64,000 nucleotides of DNA, taken from contig JAKSYS010000203.1 in assembly GCA_022925895.1 (NCBI GenBank), forward strand, positions 25,798-89,797, written 5' to 3'. Positions within the stretch are counted from its first letter, which is position 1; every line of letters begins with the position of its first letter. The stretch is from Fragilaria crotonensis. Lineage: Eukaryota; Bacillariophyta; Fragilariophyceae; Fragilariales; Fragilariaceae. Under the pieces are notes generated by a model. It was not told where the DNA came from. It ran no database searches and worked only from the letters and a program-made list of their open reading frames with translations. Of this stretch, positions 54,690 through 63,995 are shown piece after piece. The position numbers and the translations under genes were made by a program.

Positions 54690-55695
54690 CTACATGGGTT
54701 TCTGGCCAAGGATGAAGGTACCATGATCAATGAGGTTCTTGATTTCCATTTTGATTGCATGAAGCCAGGCAGAGCGGATGTCATCATCAAGTTTGAGGAC
54801 AGCTTGAAAGGATTGGGGTTCTGGCAAGTATTTATCAACAGGATCATCATTTTCTGTGGATGAGTCAGCAGAGGCATCAAGGGCAAGCATAGCAGTGTGG
54901 ATAGGGTCAATGGATGGTGGTGATTCAGCACATTCTTGGAAGTAAAGTGTCATCTCTTTCTGAAGGGGTGTGTGTCTCTTCTGGTGATGAGTGAGGTTGA
55001 GCAATTGAGGTGCAGGTGGTGTTGGACCAGGTTGTAGATCATCATCATCAGTGTCATCATCATTGTCAATAGTCTCAGTAGGAGGGGGGTGCTTATCATT
55101 GTTAGTGGGTTCTTCAATGAAGGAAGAGGGATTGATTCCAAGGTTGGCAACAGATCCAGTTTGGTGAATGATGGTGGGTTCAGAATTCTCAACATTTTCA
55201 AGTCCATTAGGGTCCATGTGGGAGCGGATGGGAATGGCTCCAGCAAAGGGTTTGGAGTCAAAAGCAAGGGCAGAGCTGAAATCTTCATCAAAATAAGCGT
55301 CACGGGTTGTGATAATTCGTTGAGGATGGTCTGGGGAATAGACAAGCCAGCCAGCAGAGTTTTCAGGGAATCCAATAAAGTTCCACGGGATGCGTTGGAG
55401 CTGTTGTTTATAAGTGATTAACTTGTTTCGAAAGGTCGGTTCGTAACGTTTGAAATAGACTGGGCATCCAATACGCGGAAGTTGATGAGGCTGGGTTTTC
55501 GCCATAACTATAGTGGAAGGGAGTTGTAGGATTTCCATCTTGATCAGTAACATTCTTTGCAGGGCAAGCATTGACAATTTGGACTGCATAGGCATGAGCA
55601 TGGTGAAAGAAGGCACCTCCAAGTCTGGCAGTGTTGAGCAGAGTGTTTGCAATGTTGTGGACTTCTCTCCATTTGGCTTCACAAATTCCATTCAT
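54690..55695 (-). pseudogene. copia integrase C-terminal part and linker, frameshifted
   Basis: The frame to 55408 has the integrase core end: EMNGICEAKWREVHNIANTL, LGGAFFHHAHAYAVQIVNAC, PFHYSYGENP. After a frame change near 55480 follows LPRIGCPVYFKRYEPTFRNK, GWLVYSPDHPQRIITTRDAY and a long acidic linker. The same frame ends in AWLHAIKMEIKNLIDHGTF, the start of the RT region. Confidence 0.8.
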
Positions 55696-55902
55696 TTCTT
55701 GATGTTCAGGGGCTGCAGCTTCAACTTTGATTCCAAGATTGGTGCAAGTTGAGATGAATTTGGCGAAGTAAATGCTGTTCCAGCATCAGTGCGGATAAAG
55801 CGGACAGATTGGGTGCGTCCAAGAAGTTCTGATTGTGTGAGCCAAGATTGCAGTGCAGTGAGAATGGATAAGTGCTTTCAGTGGGTAGTCCAATCCAACC
55901 AG

Positions 55903-57351
55903 TTAGTTTGCCAGGGTTGTCACAATGAAAAGGTAAGCAGAATAGTTAGTGCTAGTTGTCAGGCCAAAGCGGAATGGGTTTCTTAGAAGGTCAAGGTGAA
56001 GTTGATGGAATGGTTCTGAACCTTGGCGGAGTGGGACTTTGCTTCTGGCGCGTTTTTGGCTGATTGAAATTCTGATTGGCCAAGTTTGAGTGTCAGTGGC
56101 TGGTGACAAAATGTGATCATTCCAAACATGGTGAAGGGATCCAGTCATAAGATTGCGGAAATTACGATGTGCAAGGCGACGGGATGTGATCTCAAGTGGC
56201 AAGGTTGCAGTGGGTTGGTCTGGGTTTGGATTGGTTGAAGTGTCCAAGTGTTGCTCAAAAGTGATGGCAGGTGAGTTTGAAGTGTCATCAGAAGTTGTGT
56301 TGGGTTGGGAAGTCATGGAGAAAGCTTGTTCAGAGGGTAGCTCTTGAAGGATGGTTGGCCATGTGTATGTTGAGTTGTTGGGAAAACGGATTGTGGTTGC
56401 TCTGTTCTGGATGATGACTGTGAAGTTTTGGGTGGCAGAAATGGCAGTCAGGGAAAGCAGACGGTGGCTAAGACCTTCAATGTAGTAAACATCAGCAAGA
56501 CCAAGGATAGCTTTCTGTCCTTCTGTGGTTGTAAAGAAACAGTCAGTTGTGCCTTTGAAAGTGGATATCTTGGTGGTTCCATCAGCAAGGGAAACAGGTA
56601 CATGGCAGGGTTCAACATCATGGAGATCACTGAAGACAGGAGTGTAGTGACTTGTGGCACCACTGTCAGGGAGCCAATTATCAAGATCTGGTGGTCCAAA
56701 GCGCTGATATGCAGACATGGGATCATCTGGAAAGTATTCAATTGCATCAGTGCTGGGAGGTGAGTGTGACATGGAGGGTACAAAATCATTGTCAGTCAAA
56801 GATGGGTTGATTTCCATTTGAGGCAAGTTGGTATCAGGCCAGATTGTTGGTGGTCCATTGTTAAAAACAGGGTTGTTGTTTGATGAGGCAAGGAAGGCTT
56901 GATGGTAATGAGTTGTTTCAGCAGGAGGTGAAGATGAATCAGTGACAAAATAAGCTCTGTGATTTCTGGGAGCAGTGTTCTCATTATTGGTTGGTGATCT
57001 TGGGTTTCCTCCATTTCTGTTATTGGTGTTCTGAGGTCTGTTGGTTGCAGTTGGGCATTGTCTTGCATAGTGACCAGTTCTTCCACAATTGTTGCAAACA
57101 ATGTTGGTAGCATTATTGGGTGAAGGATTTTGCCGAAATGGGGTGGAATTGCTCTGCGGTCGACGTTGGTTATTGGAATTTGATGAGGTTGGTCGCAAGG
57201 GCGGTCGGTTGCCATGATTCGATCTAGGTGGCGGAGCGTTGCGACGATTGTTTTGGTGATTGTTCGGACGGTTTGAATGCTGATTTTGGTTGCTCTGGGG
57301 TCTGATTGGTGGCCGATTGCTGCTGCTGTTTTGTTGGGTATAAGGTCGCAA
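55903..57351 (-). CDS. zinc knuckle, aspartic protease and integrase start
   Basis: 482 codons. Gln/Asn/Arg-rich start, then a CCHC zinc knuckle CNNCGRTGHYARQC, the aspartic protease site WLPDSGATSHYTPVFSD, the GAG-pre-integrase motif RRLAHRNFRNLMTG, and the integrase start HLDLLRNPF containing the first catalytic Asp. Ends at a stop within integrase; the following part lies in another frame (55730-55900). Confidence 0.87.
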   Translation of the reverse strand: MRPYTQQNSSSNRPPIRPQSNQNQHSNRPNNHQNNRRNAPPPRSNHGNRPPLRPTSSNSNNQRRPQSNSTPFRQNPSPNNATNIVCNNCGRTGHYARQCPTATNRPQNTNNRNGGNPRSPTNNENTAPRNHRAYFVTDSSSPPAETTHYHQAFLASSNNNPVFNNGPPTIWPDTNLPQMEINPSLTDNDFVPSMSHSPPSTDAIEYFPDDPMSAYQRFGPPDLDNWLPDSGATSHYTPVFSDLHDVEPCHVPVSLADGTTKISTFKGTTDCFFTTTEGQKAILGLADVYYIEGLSHRLLSLTAISATQNFTVIIQNRATTIRFPNNSTYTWPTILQELPSEQAFSMTSQPNTTSDDTSNSPAITFEQHLDTSTNPNPDQPTATLPLEITSRRLAHRNFRNLMTGSLHHVWNDHILSPATDTQTWPIRISISQKRARSKVPLRQGSEPFHQLHLDLLRNPFRFGLTTSTNYSAYLFIVTTLAN

Positions 57352-57484
57352 AATTGAGCTGAGAGCTTGATGTTGTCGCGGGTGAATTGTTTCTGGAAAG
57401 TCGGACGATGGGTAGGACGATGGAATTGTTGACGGGCAGCATTGGCATGTTGGTTATAATTGCGTTGATTTTGTGATGGCAAAG

Positions 57485-58966
57485 TTAGGCCACGGATTCG
57501 TCAATATTCAAAAGATGGCTTTCAAGTTCGGACGGGCAATTCTTCATCGTTAAGTTCGGCTCTGCGGAGGTCGGCATCAAAACGTTGGTAAGAGGCAGCA
57601 TAAAAATGGTGATTACTTCCACCGCGAATGGCTCTTTAATAAGATCTGCGTCAGTATTGGGAATGCCGGCGTGGTAGCAATCGCGCGTCAAAACTCGGAT
57701 GCGATTCAAATAGGAGGTTGCAACTTCATTGTGGCCTTGTTTGATTGAATAAAAGGCTTCTCTTGTGCGTTCAACATGATCTGGAGTAAGCGGGGCACAA
57801 TGTCGGCGGAGAGTAAAGATTGCAGTTCTGGCATCTGGTGGGCCATCAATAATGTGTTTCTGGCAAGGGTCACAAACATGTGTAAAGATTAGGTTGTAAA
57901 TTGCAGTGCCAATGAAGGGATGGGAGTAGGAAATCTGTTTGGGCCAAAGATCAAAGACTTGGCGTGTCCAGGGAGAGATGTTACAAACGATGCGGAGGTT
58001 ATCCATGAAGGCATTGAATTGTCGGCGTCGGGCGACAAGATCGGTTGGATAAGAAAGTTTGCGGAGATTGGCATTTTTGGCATATTTCAAAAGGGTTTTA
58101 GTTAAATCTTCAATGGGTGGATAAGTGAAGTCAGTTCTGGTTGAAGAAGTTAGTGCATCTGGGGATTGCAAAGGGATCTGAGGAGGGTCATCCTGTTGGT
58201 CTTCATTGTCTTCATCATCAGTAAAGAATGTTTCATGAATTGGAGGATAGGCAAAAGTTGGATGTTTTGCAGGTTTGTCCTTTGCTGCAGGTTTGGAGGG
58301 GTTGTCTGTCTTTGGTGAAGAGGATGTTTCAATTTGGGTGTCTGGTTGCACAGATTTTGGTGACAGAATTTGTGTTACAGTTCGTGAAAGGCGTTTCAAA
58401 GGGTTTTCGGCAGGTGTGTCAATTTCTTGAGCTTGGACGTCAGAAGATGGCTGATTTGCATCAATATTTGGCGTTTCGTGTCGGGAAATGTCAGTTTCGG
58501 AAGAATTGTCAGAAGTATCTGGATCTGCAGTTTCTGGTTCAATTTCAGGGGGATTTTCTTCTTGAAGAGACGATCTACGGGTGCGGACAACCATAAGGGC
58601 TGTGTGTTCACAAAAAGATGATTCTTGTTTGTCCAATTGAAATCTTACTACATTACAATTACTGCTGTCCATTCTTGTAGCATTTACACCAATGTGTCTG
58701 TACAGGCAAGAAGGATCAGGTAAGTTGCAAGTAGTAACCTGGTTGTTAAAGAGACTAGTGTTCACACCAGACTCACCAGGGGGGTTGCTCAAGATATTGG
58801 GTTCAGAGTCTTTGATGAAGGGATATTCAGGATGATTGTGTTGTTGCCAATAGTATGAAAATGGATTGTGAGTGATTTGAGACAATGGGTTGTTGAGGGC
58901 ATTCTCAAGGTGTGGGAGAGCCCAGGATCCATAAACATCGGTGGATCCACGTTTTGTAGTAATCAC
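57485..58966 (-). CDS. gag-like capsid region
   Basis: 493 codons open; the first codons read from GTG, so the true start is probably an internal Met (for example MVVRTRRSSLQEE). Acidic, Pro/Thr-rich N-terminal half, then a gag-type helical domain: RRRQFNAFMDNLRIVCNIS, PFIGTAIYNLIFTHVCDPC, ERTREAFYSIKQGHNEVATS and YLNRIRVLTRDCYHAG, as in copia gag. It overlaps the end of the 706-residue ORF by 4 bp in another frame. A stop separates it from the zinc-knuckle ORF. Confidence 0.78.
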   Translation of the reverse strand: MITTKRGSTDVYGSWALPHLENALNNPLSQITHNPFSYYWQQHNHPEYPFIKDSEPNILSNPPGESGVNTSLFNNQVTTCNLPDPSCLYRHIGVNATRMDSSNCNVVRFQLDKQESSFCEHTALMVVRTRRSSLQEENPPEIEPETADPDTSDNSSETDISRHETPNIDANQPSSDVQAQEIDTPAENPLKRLSRTVTQILSPKSVQPDTQIETSSSPKTDNPSKPAAKDKPAKHPTFAYPPIHETFFTDDEDNEDQQDDPPQIPLQSPDALTSSTRTDFTYPPIEDLTKTLLKYAKNANLRKLSYPTDLVARRRQFNAFMDNLRIVCNISPWTRQVFDLWPKQISYSHPFIGTAIYNLIFTHVCDPCQKHIIDGPPDARTAIFTLRRHCAPLTPDHVERTREAFYSIKQGHNEVATSYLNRIRVLTRDCYHAGIPNTDADLIKEPFAVEVITIFMLPLTNVLMPTSAEPNLTMKNCPSELESHLLNIDESVA

Positions 58967-61083
58967 TTGGATGAGGCGAGTTGCAGAGACAAGGGAATGG
59001 TTTTGGGATCATCAATGACATGATAAACAGGGTTTGGTTGGCGCCAAAGTTGGCTAGGATTGTTGGGGCAAGTCCAGGGATTGGCAGCATAACAGGTGTT
59101 CATTGGAATGCAAGCTTGGTCATTGAAAAGCTGTTGGACTGTTGTTGTTGTGTAAGGTTTGATGGTCCCATTGTGTTGGTGAAAGATGATTGGTTTGTTC
59201 TCCTTGTTGTAGATAATAGGGAAAATATGAGCACTGGGCAATGGGATAGGAAGCTCAGTTGGGGAGCCTGAAGTGTAAGAAGGAGTTGGTTGATGCTCTT
59301 GGATGTTGCCTTGGTAGATAAGGACTTTGGTTGGCAAGGGTGTTTGAGGTAGGACACATTGAGGGTCAGTGACATTGATGTTGGGAACAACTCTGAACAT
59401 GGTGTATTCATGATCTGGCAGGAAATCAATGGAATGGTTGATGGTATCTGTCTTGATGGGGTCAAAGTTGGACTTAAGGGTTGCATAATCACAGTTTCCA
59501 ATTGGGATGGTGAAGTTCTGAAGATCATTGGAAGTGAGCGGACGGCAGATGACAAAATTGACGGCAATAGCAGTGGCTTTTGAATCCATGATTGATAACT
59601 GTTCAGGTGTGGGTAATGTGGCCATTGGGAAGGCTGAGCAATTGTGATTCATGAGTAGATCAACAGGAGGAAGGGAACCAATGCAGATGTTTGAGGGTTG
59701 CAAATGTAAGTCATCTCCAGTTGTGAGTTTGGCAGTCAAAGTTGCATGTTGGCGAAGTGTTGCTGAGATTAAGACACGGGCAACATGGGAAGCAGATGGA
59801 GATATTCCAGTTGTAGGTTCTCCAAAACCGTTGACAAGCGGTGAATGAGTGAATGCAATGAGGGATGCAGAGTCCAAATGTGTAGGAGTTTGAATATGGC
59901 GAGTCCTGGTGCTGTCCAAAGTGATATCATAGGGACTGGGAGACAGTTGCTGATCTTGGAAGAATTTGATAACGAATCGCGGGACATCTCTGAAGTTACT
60001 TCGGTTCGGGAAAAGTCGTAGAGCGGTCGCAAACGTTGGGATATTGCGAATGATATCAGCAAGTTCAGGAGGTTGGTGAGGGCATGAAGATGTTTGTCCC
60101 TGAATATAAAGGTGGATGAGGTACATCATTTTGAAGGCATAAAGGATGGATAGGGAGCATTCATGTCCAAAGGATCCAGGTTCATAGTCACTCAAAAGGG
60201 ATACAAATAATGATGGGGTGCCATTGGTGAGTTGAGATCTGTGCTCAGAAGAAAGATTGTCCATGACCAAATTGGTTGTTCTGTTGAAAGTGTGTTGGAT
60301 GCATTGAATGAATTCCTCTTGATTGGGGTCTTTGTCAGATCCAGCAATTAAAATGGGATAAAGGTTGCACATCAGGTGGCGAAGATGTTCGGTCGTCAAG
60401 TCGCGAATGCATTGTTTGGTGACTGGATTTGACTGAATATAACGTAGGCAGAAGCTTGCAGCTGTGATACTTGAATCAACACATGTTGGAAGGTTGCACA
60501 TGGTGATTGGCCCATTGATGTCATCTTGAAGAGTTGCATCAGCATAGAAAAGAAGTGAGGCATGTGGATTGGTTCTGGAATCCAAATCAGAATGGTGTTG
60601 CAAGAAGGGGACATGATGGATTGGGTCCAAGACATTGTCTTCAGGGCAAGGGATGTGCAGTTTGTCAAGGCGATATGGAAGCTCCAAAGTTTCATCATCA
60701 TCAGATAGGTCAAGAAATGCTGTGATTCCAGTTGATGTGGAAAGGCAATCAAAGGTACTGTCATGGCTGCTGCTCAAATTGGAAAACAAGGGACTGAAAA
60801 GTTCTGAATTGAGACTGATTGCTGGAGATGGTGGTGCATCAAGATTCCTAGGTCCAGAGGTGTTGAAGGTTTTCAAATAATTGTCTCCAGATGGTTGTGT
60901 TCTGTTTCTGCTTGAGGGGGTTGAAGGGGTCTCAGTTTCATCATCATCAATTGAAATGGTGAATGGGATTGCAGCATTGATAGGTGGCTTGACATAAAAG
61001 GGTTGGCAACATTGATGGAGTTGCAAATTGCTTGGACTTGGTTGGGGTTGAGGCCTTGCTGGTCTTGGAATATTTTTCGTCAT
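58963..61083 (-). CDS. 706-residue orphan ORF upstream of gag
   Basis: Long intact ORF inside the retrotransposon but outside the standard copia layout. MTKNIPRPARPQPQPSPSN starts a Pro/Ser-rich disordered region (~130 residues) with acidic patches (ISIDDDETETPS), followed by a folded-looking part with FGHECSLSILYAFKMMYLIH, ALRLFPNRSNFRDVPRFVIK and FVICRPLTSNDLQNFTIPIG, and many His and Cys. No motif of env, helicase, transposase or integrase is visible. Function unknown. Intactness over 2.1 kb, in an element with broken pol frames, suggests a maintained protein. Confidence 0.72.
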   Translation of the reverse strand: MTKNIPRPARPQPQPSPSNLQLHQCCQPFYVKPPINAAIPFTISIDDDETETPSTPSSRNRTQPSGDNYLKTFNTSGPRNLDAPPSPAISLNSELFSPLFSNLSSSHDSTFDCLSTSTGITAFLDLSDDDETLELPYRLDKLHIPCPEDNVLDPIHHVPFLQHHSDLDSRTNPHASLLFYADATLQDDINGPITMCNLPTCVDSSITAASFCLRYIQSNPVTKQCIRDLTTEHLRHLMCNLYPILIAGSDKDPNQEEFIQCIQHTFNRTTNLVMDNLSSEHRSQLTNGTPSLFVSLLSDYEPGSFGHECSLSILYAFKMMYLIHLYIQGQTSSCPHQPPELADIIRNIPTFATALRLFPNRSNFRDVPRFVIKFFQDQQLSPSPYDITLDSTRTRHIQTPTHLDSASLIAFTHSPLVNGFGEPTTGISPSASHVARVLISATLRQHATLTAKLTTGDDLHLQPSNICIGSLPPVDLLMNHNCSAFPMATLPTPEQLSIMDSKATAIAVNFVICRPLTSNDLQNFTIPIGNCDYATLKSNFDPIKTDTINHSIDFLPDHEYTMFRVVPNINVTDPQCVLPQTPLPTKVLIYQGNIQEHQPTPSYTSGSPTELPIPLPSAHIFPIIYNKENKPIIFHQHNGTIKPYTTTTVQQLFNDQACIPMNTCYAANPWTCPNNPSQLWRQPNPVYHVIDDPKTIPLSLQLASSK

Positions 61084-61842
61084 TTTACATTTTTGGTAGC
61101 TTTTCTGGTTGTCATCCTGTCCATGAGAGTTAGGGAATCCAAAGTTTTAACTGTGAAGGAATCTGGGATAAATGAGCTGGTGTCTGTGCTGTCATCATTG
61201 TCTGAGGAATCTGGGACTGAGTAGGAGAGTTTTGAATCATTGGGAGTGCATCAAGTTGTTTTGAGATTCCTTTGTCGCCGTTGCTTTGTTCTTCAACTTC
61301 AACGTCAGCGGGAACTTTTGTGCTTTGGTGGGCAGTGTCTGATCGCGAACGGAAAGGCATAATTGTTTGGGACACGGGCAGTAGATGGAGAAGACACTTG
61401 AAGCATTAACTACGTCACTATCGTCGTCGTCATCGTCATCCATATCGTCATCGCGATAAATGTTGGTCGTGGAGCGCGCTGGAATGTCGTCAGACGCGTC
61501 AGTCATTTCGTCATCGTCCACGGGATCGCCGTTGTAATTAGGAACACGAGCATGGCCGTTAGGTTGGTCACGAATTGGACGTTGGTAATTAGGAGAGGGA
61601 CGTCAGAAGGCGGGGTTGGCGCGCGGACGGATAGGCGTGGGTAGGATTTCAAAACCGGTCGGACGCAAGATGACGTTTGCGTTATGGGGAAAAATATGGA
61701 CGGACGGGCTGCCAAATGTCGCAGCTGCAGTACTGAAAGAGATCTGTACGATCGTCGTAGAAAGGTCATTGGCAGTTCGGCGAGGGGTCCAATGTGTCCC
61801 AAGTCCAGGACTCTTGGGAGCTGATGGTGCGAATCACCACGA
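61084..61842 (-). other. frame-broken continuation of the first retrotransposon ORF
   Basis: Several open segments in alternating frames (for example 61237-61521 with DDDEMTDASDDIPARST and a poly-Asp run, and 61130-61375) look like one acidic protein interrupted by indels. The segment links the PIP-box ORF to the 706-residue ORF. Confidence 0.45.
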
Positions 61843-63006
61843 TCATGGTCGTGGTCGGAAATTGGGAAATGGGGTTCGCCATGGGGTCGTTTGAGCGGCG
61901 ATATCTCCGGATTGGTCGCTCCGATTTTCGTAAGTGGGAGCTCTTTTTGCAGGTCTTGGAGCGCCGGAGGAGTTTCTGACTTTACTTTTTGTCGTGTGAA
62001 GGTCCGAACGCCCAACGAAATTGATTTGTTGACTTCCACATTCACGAACATATTGGCGGGTTTTATAACGAATCTCTGGTTGTTTTTGCGTCTGAAAACG
62101 CATCCTTTTCAGGGAAGCATCAGGGGAAGAGGCAGGGACGTCTGAGTCATCGAATTGTCGCTTCCTGGTGGATTTTGGGCGGGTGGGGGCTGGAATCTTG
62201 CGGTCGTCGTCACTGCGAACGCTGTAGTCGTCATCTTGGTCGTCGTCGTCGACGTCGCTTTCGTCGAATAAGTCTGTCTGGGGTTGGTAGCTGCGAATAG
62301 GGGAAGGATGGTGAGTGCCCTGCATGTCTGGTGTGTACTCCTCTTTGATTCTCATGACTTTATGAGTGTTTGAGCGCTCTGCAGTCGCGCTATCGATGGC
62401 CTCGGCGTTGCTAGCCGCTTCATCGTTGTCGTCGTCGTCGGTTTCGGTGGCCCTGGTAGAATAATTGCGCCCAATAGGAGTAGTAAGGATGCCCTGGATG
62501 TATGGATGAGTCTTTTGGTTGTAGTTGGTGGCGCGGGAAGACTTGTTGTTGCGCTCGGAGTTGGCGTGTTCGATGGCCTCGGCGATGACGGCCGCTTCAT
62601 CGGTGTCGGATTCGTAGGTAGTGTTTGCAGCAGGTTTAGGAAGCTTCTTCTTTTTCATTGTAGTTTGTTGATTGCCCAGTTTGGCTCTCTTAGAGCGAGT
62701 TAGATAGAGGGTGGGATGGGTGGGCGTAGCGGCAGGAATGTTGACATCTGCGCTCATGACGACTGGAGGCTCCGTTTCGGAGGCAAGAAAGGGGGACGAG
62801 TCCTTCTTCTTCGACTTCTTGTCGGCTTTCGTAAGGTTGAAGCGAATGGTGGGCATGGTGGTTGGGGCTGAAATGCTGCTGAAAGGGCTGGGGCTGCTGT
62901 TAACTAAGTTCTTAAATATTTGTGTGCACTTTGAATCTGGGGGAGCTCTGTTGAAAAATTCTGTTATTTTCAGTTGCTTCAGATCTGACAGTTTAGATGG
63001 AAGCAT
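61843..63006 (-). CDS. first retrotransposon ORF with N-terminal PIP-box
   Basis: 387 codons, starting 94 bp inside the 5' LTR. The N-terminus MLPSKLSDLKQLKITEFFNR contains QLKITEFF (residues 11-18), an exact match to the PCNA-interacting-peptide consensus Qxx(I/L/M)xx(F/Y)(F/Y). Basic clusters KADKKSKKK and KRAKLGN follow (nuclear-localisation-like), then an internal duplication: YESDTDEAAVIAEAIEHA (131-148) and ETDDDDNDEAASNAEAIDSA (188-207). The rest is Arg/Ser-rich and disordered. No gag or enzyme domain. Probably a nucleic-acid-associated accessory protein. Confidence 0.72.
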   Translation of the reverse strand: MLPSKLSDLKQLKITEFFNRAPPDSKCTQIFKNLVNSSPSPFSSISAPTTMPTIRFNLTKADKKSKKKDSSPFLASETEPPVVMSADVNIPAATPTHPTLYLTRSKRAKLGNQQTTMKKKKLPKPAANTTYESDTDEAAVIAEAIEHANSERNNKSSRATNYNQKTHPYIQGILTTPIGRNYSTRATETDDDDNDEAASNAEAIDSATAERSNTHKVMRIKEEYTPDMQGTHHPSPIRSYQPQTDLFDESDVDDDDQDDDYSVRSDDDRKIPAPTRPKSTRKRQFDDSDVPASSPDASLKRMRFQTQKQPEIRYKTRQYVRECGSQQINFVGRSDLHTTKSKVRNSSGAPRPAKRAPTYENRSDQSGDIAAQTTPWRTPFPNFRPRP

Positions 63007-63080
63007 AACTGAATTCCTGAGCCTAACTAACCTGAAGGTATCAGAGTTAAAAGGGCAGAGGACGCCTGCCTAAGTCGGTT

Positions 63081-63100
63081 GATTCTAGGCGAGTGAACCA
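63081..63100 (-). other. primer binding site
   Basis: Begins TGG directly at the inner end of the 5' LTR (minus sense). The plus strand over these 20 bp ends CGAGTGAACCA and reads like a tRNA 3' end: T-loop end GATT, T-stem strand CTAGG, acceptor strand CGAGTGA, discriminator A and CCA. The tRNA is not identified; its 5' acceptor would be TCACTCG. Confidence 0.7.
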
Positions 63101-63995
63101 TGATAGATTCTGCGTGCGAGCGCGAGTGGAGGCCAGACCATGGTTAAATCGGGCGCACGCCAGACCGGGGTCGCAGGCAGGTGGTGACGTCACGGTGACG
63201 GTATCGGTCGCTACAGTACGAACGTTGGCCGGTGCTACGGTTTCAGGACTACTGGATGCTACGCTAGCGGCAGAGGAAGCGGGAGTGCTAGTAGCAAACG
63301 CGACGGTATACGCGTGGGAGTCTACTGGACGGGTATACTGAGCTACGGTATGACTAGGCGTAACTACAGTACATGTAGACGTAGACACAGTGCTAGTAGG
63401 CGAAGCAACTGTGCTAGTATCTGTAGGTACGATGCAAGTAGATGGTGCTACGTTGCGCGTAGGTGACACTACAGTATGTGGACGGGTGGAGTCCTACGGT
63501 GACGTCGGTAGCCAAGTGGGTACTAGTACACTGGCTATCGCTACAGGGGTGAACCGTGACGACGGCGGGTAAAAAGTCGTCATGGTCAGTTACGCTGCTA
63601 CGAAAATTGTACATTGTTAAAATCGGGGGCCGGCTAAATATATTTACAGTGGTAGACAAATTTGAGAGAAAATCGTTGATCACAAGTGAGTGATCAACTT
63701 CGTTTGATGAGTGTTTCTGAGGAACACTCAGGAACACAAATGAAACGGTGCACGTCTGAAGAGTGCACGTCTGAAAAGGTGTACGTCTGAAGAGGTCGTA
63801 CGAGGCCGAGCGTTGGGCGAGAAAATGATCGTTTATGCAATGAACGACATGAATTTGATCGTTGCAATTTTGAGTGGGATATGATTCCCGTACGACAGTA
63901 ACGATACGACGTATACTGTTTACTAGCCTAATGTGAAGTGTCGTACTGAATATGTAGACAGTAAAAATACGTAGGAGCGGTACTAAAGTCTGTCA
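63101..63995 (-). repeat. 5' LTR, 895 bp
   Basis: Direct repeat of the 3' LTR. Contains TGACGTCA at 63185-63192. Relative to the other LTR it lacks 9 bases in six places and has five substitutions. Confidence 0.95.

Larger units (their letters stand above)
52095..63995 (-). mobile_element. complete Ty1/copia LTR retrotransposon, 11,901 bp, TSD CTATG
   Basis: Two LTRs (52095-52998 and 63101-63995) bound the element; both begin TGACAGAC and end CTATCA in minus sense. CTATG is duplicated at 52090-52094 and 63996-64000, the last bases of the window. A PBS directly abuts the 5' LTR and a PPT (AAGAGGGG) the 3' LTR. Order from 5' LTR: PIP-box ORF, 706-residue ORF, gag, zinc knuckle/protease/integrase, RT, RNase H. 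Integrase before RT defines Ty1/copia. LTRs differ by 5 substitutions and 6 indels, so insertion is recent. The usual copia length is about 5 kb; here about 4 kb of additional coding DNA precedes gag. Confidence 0.93.
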
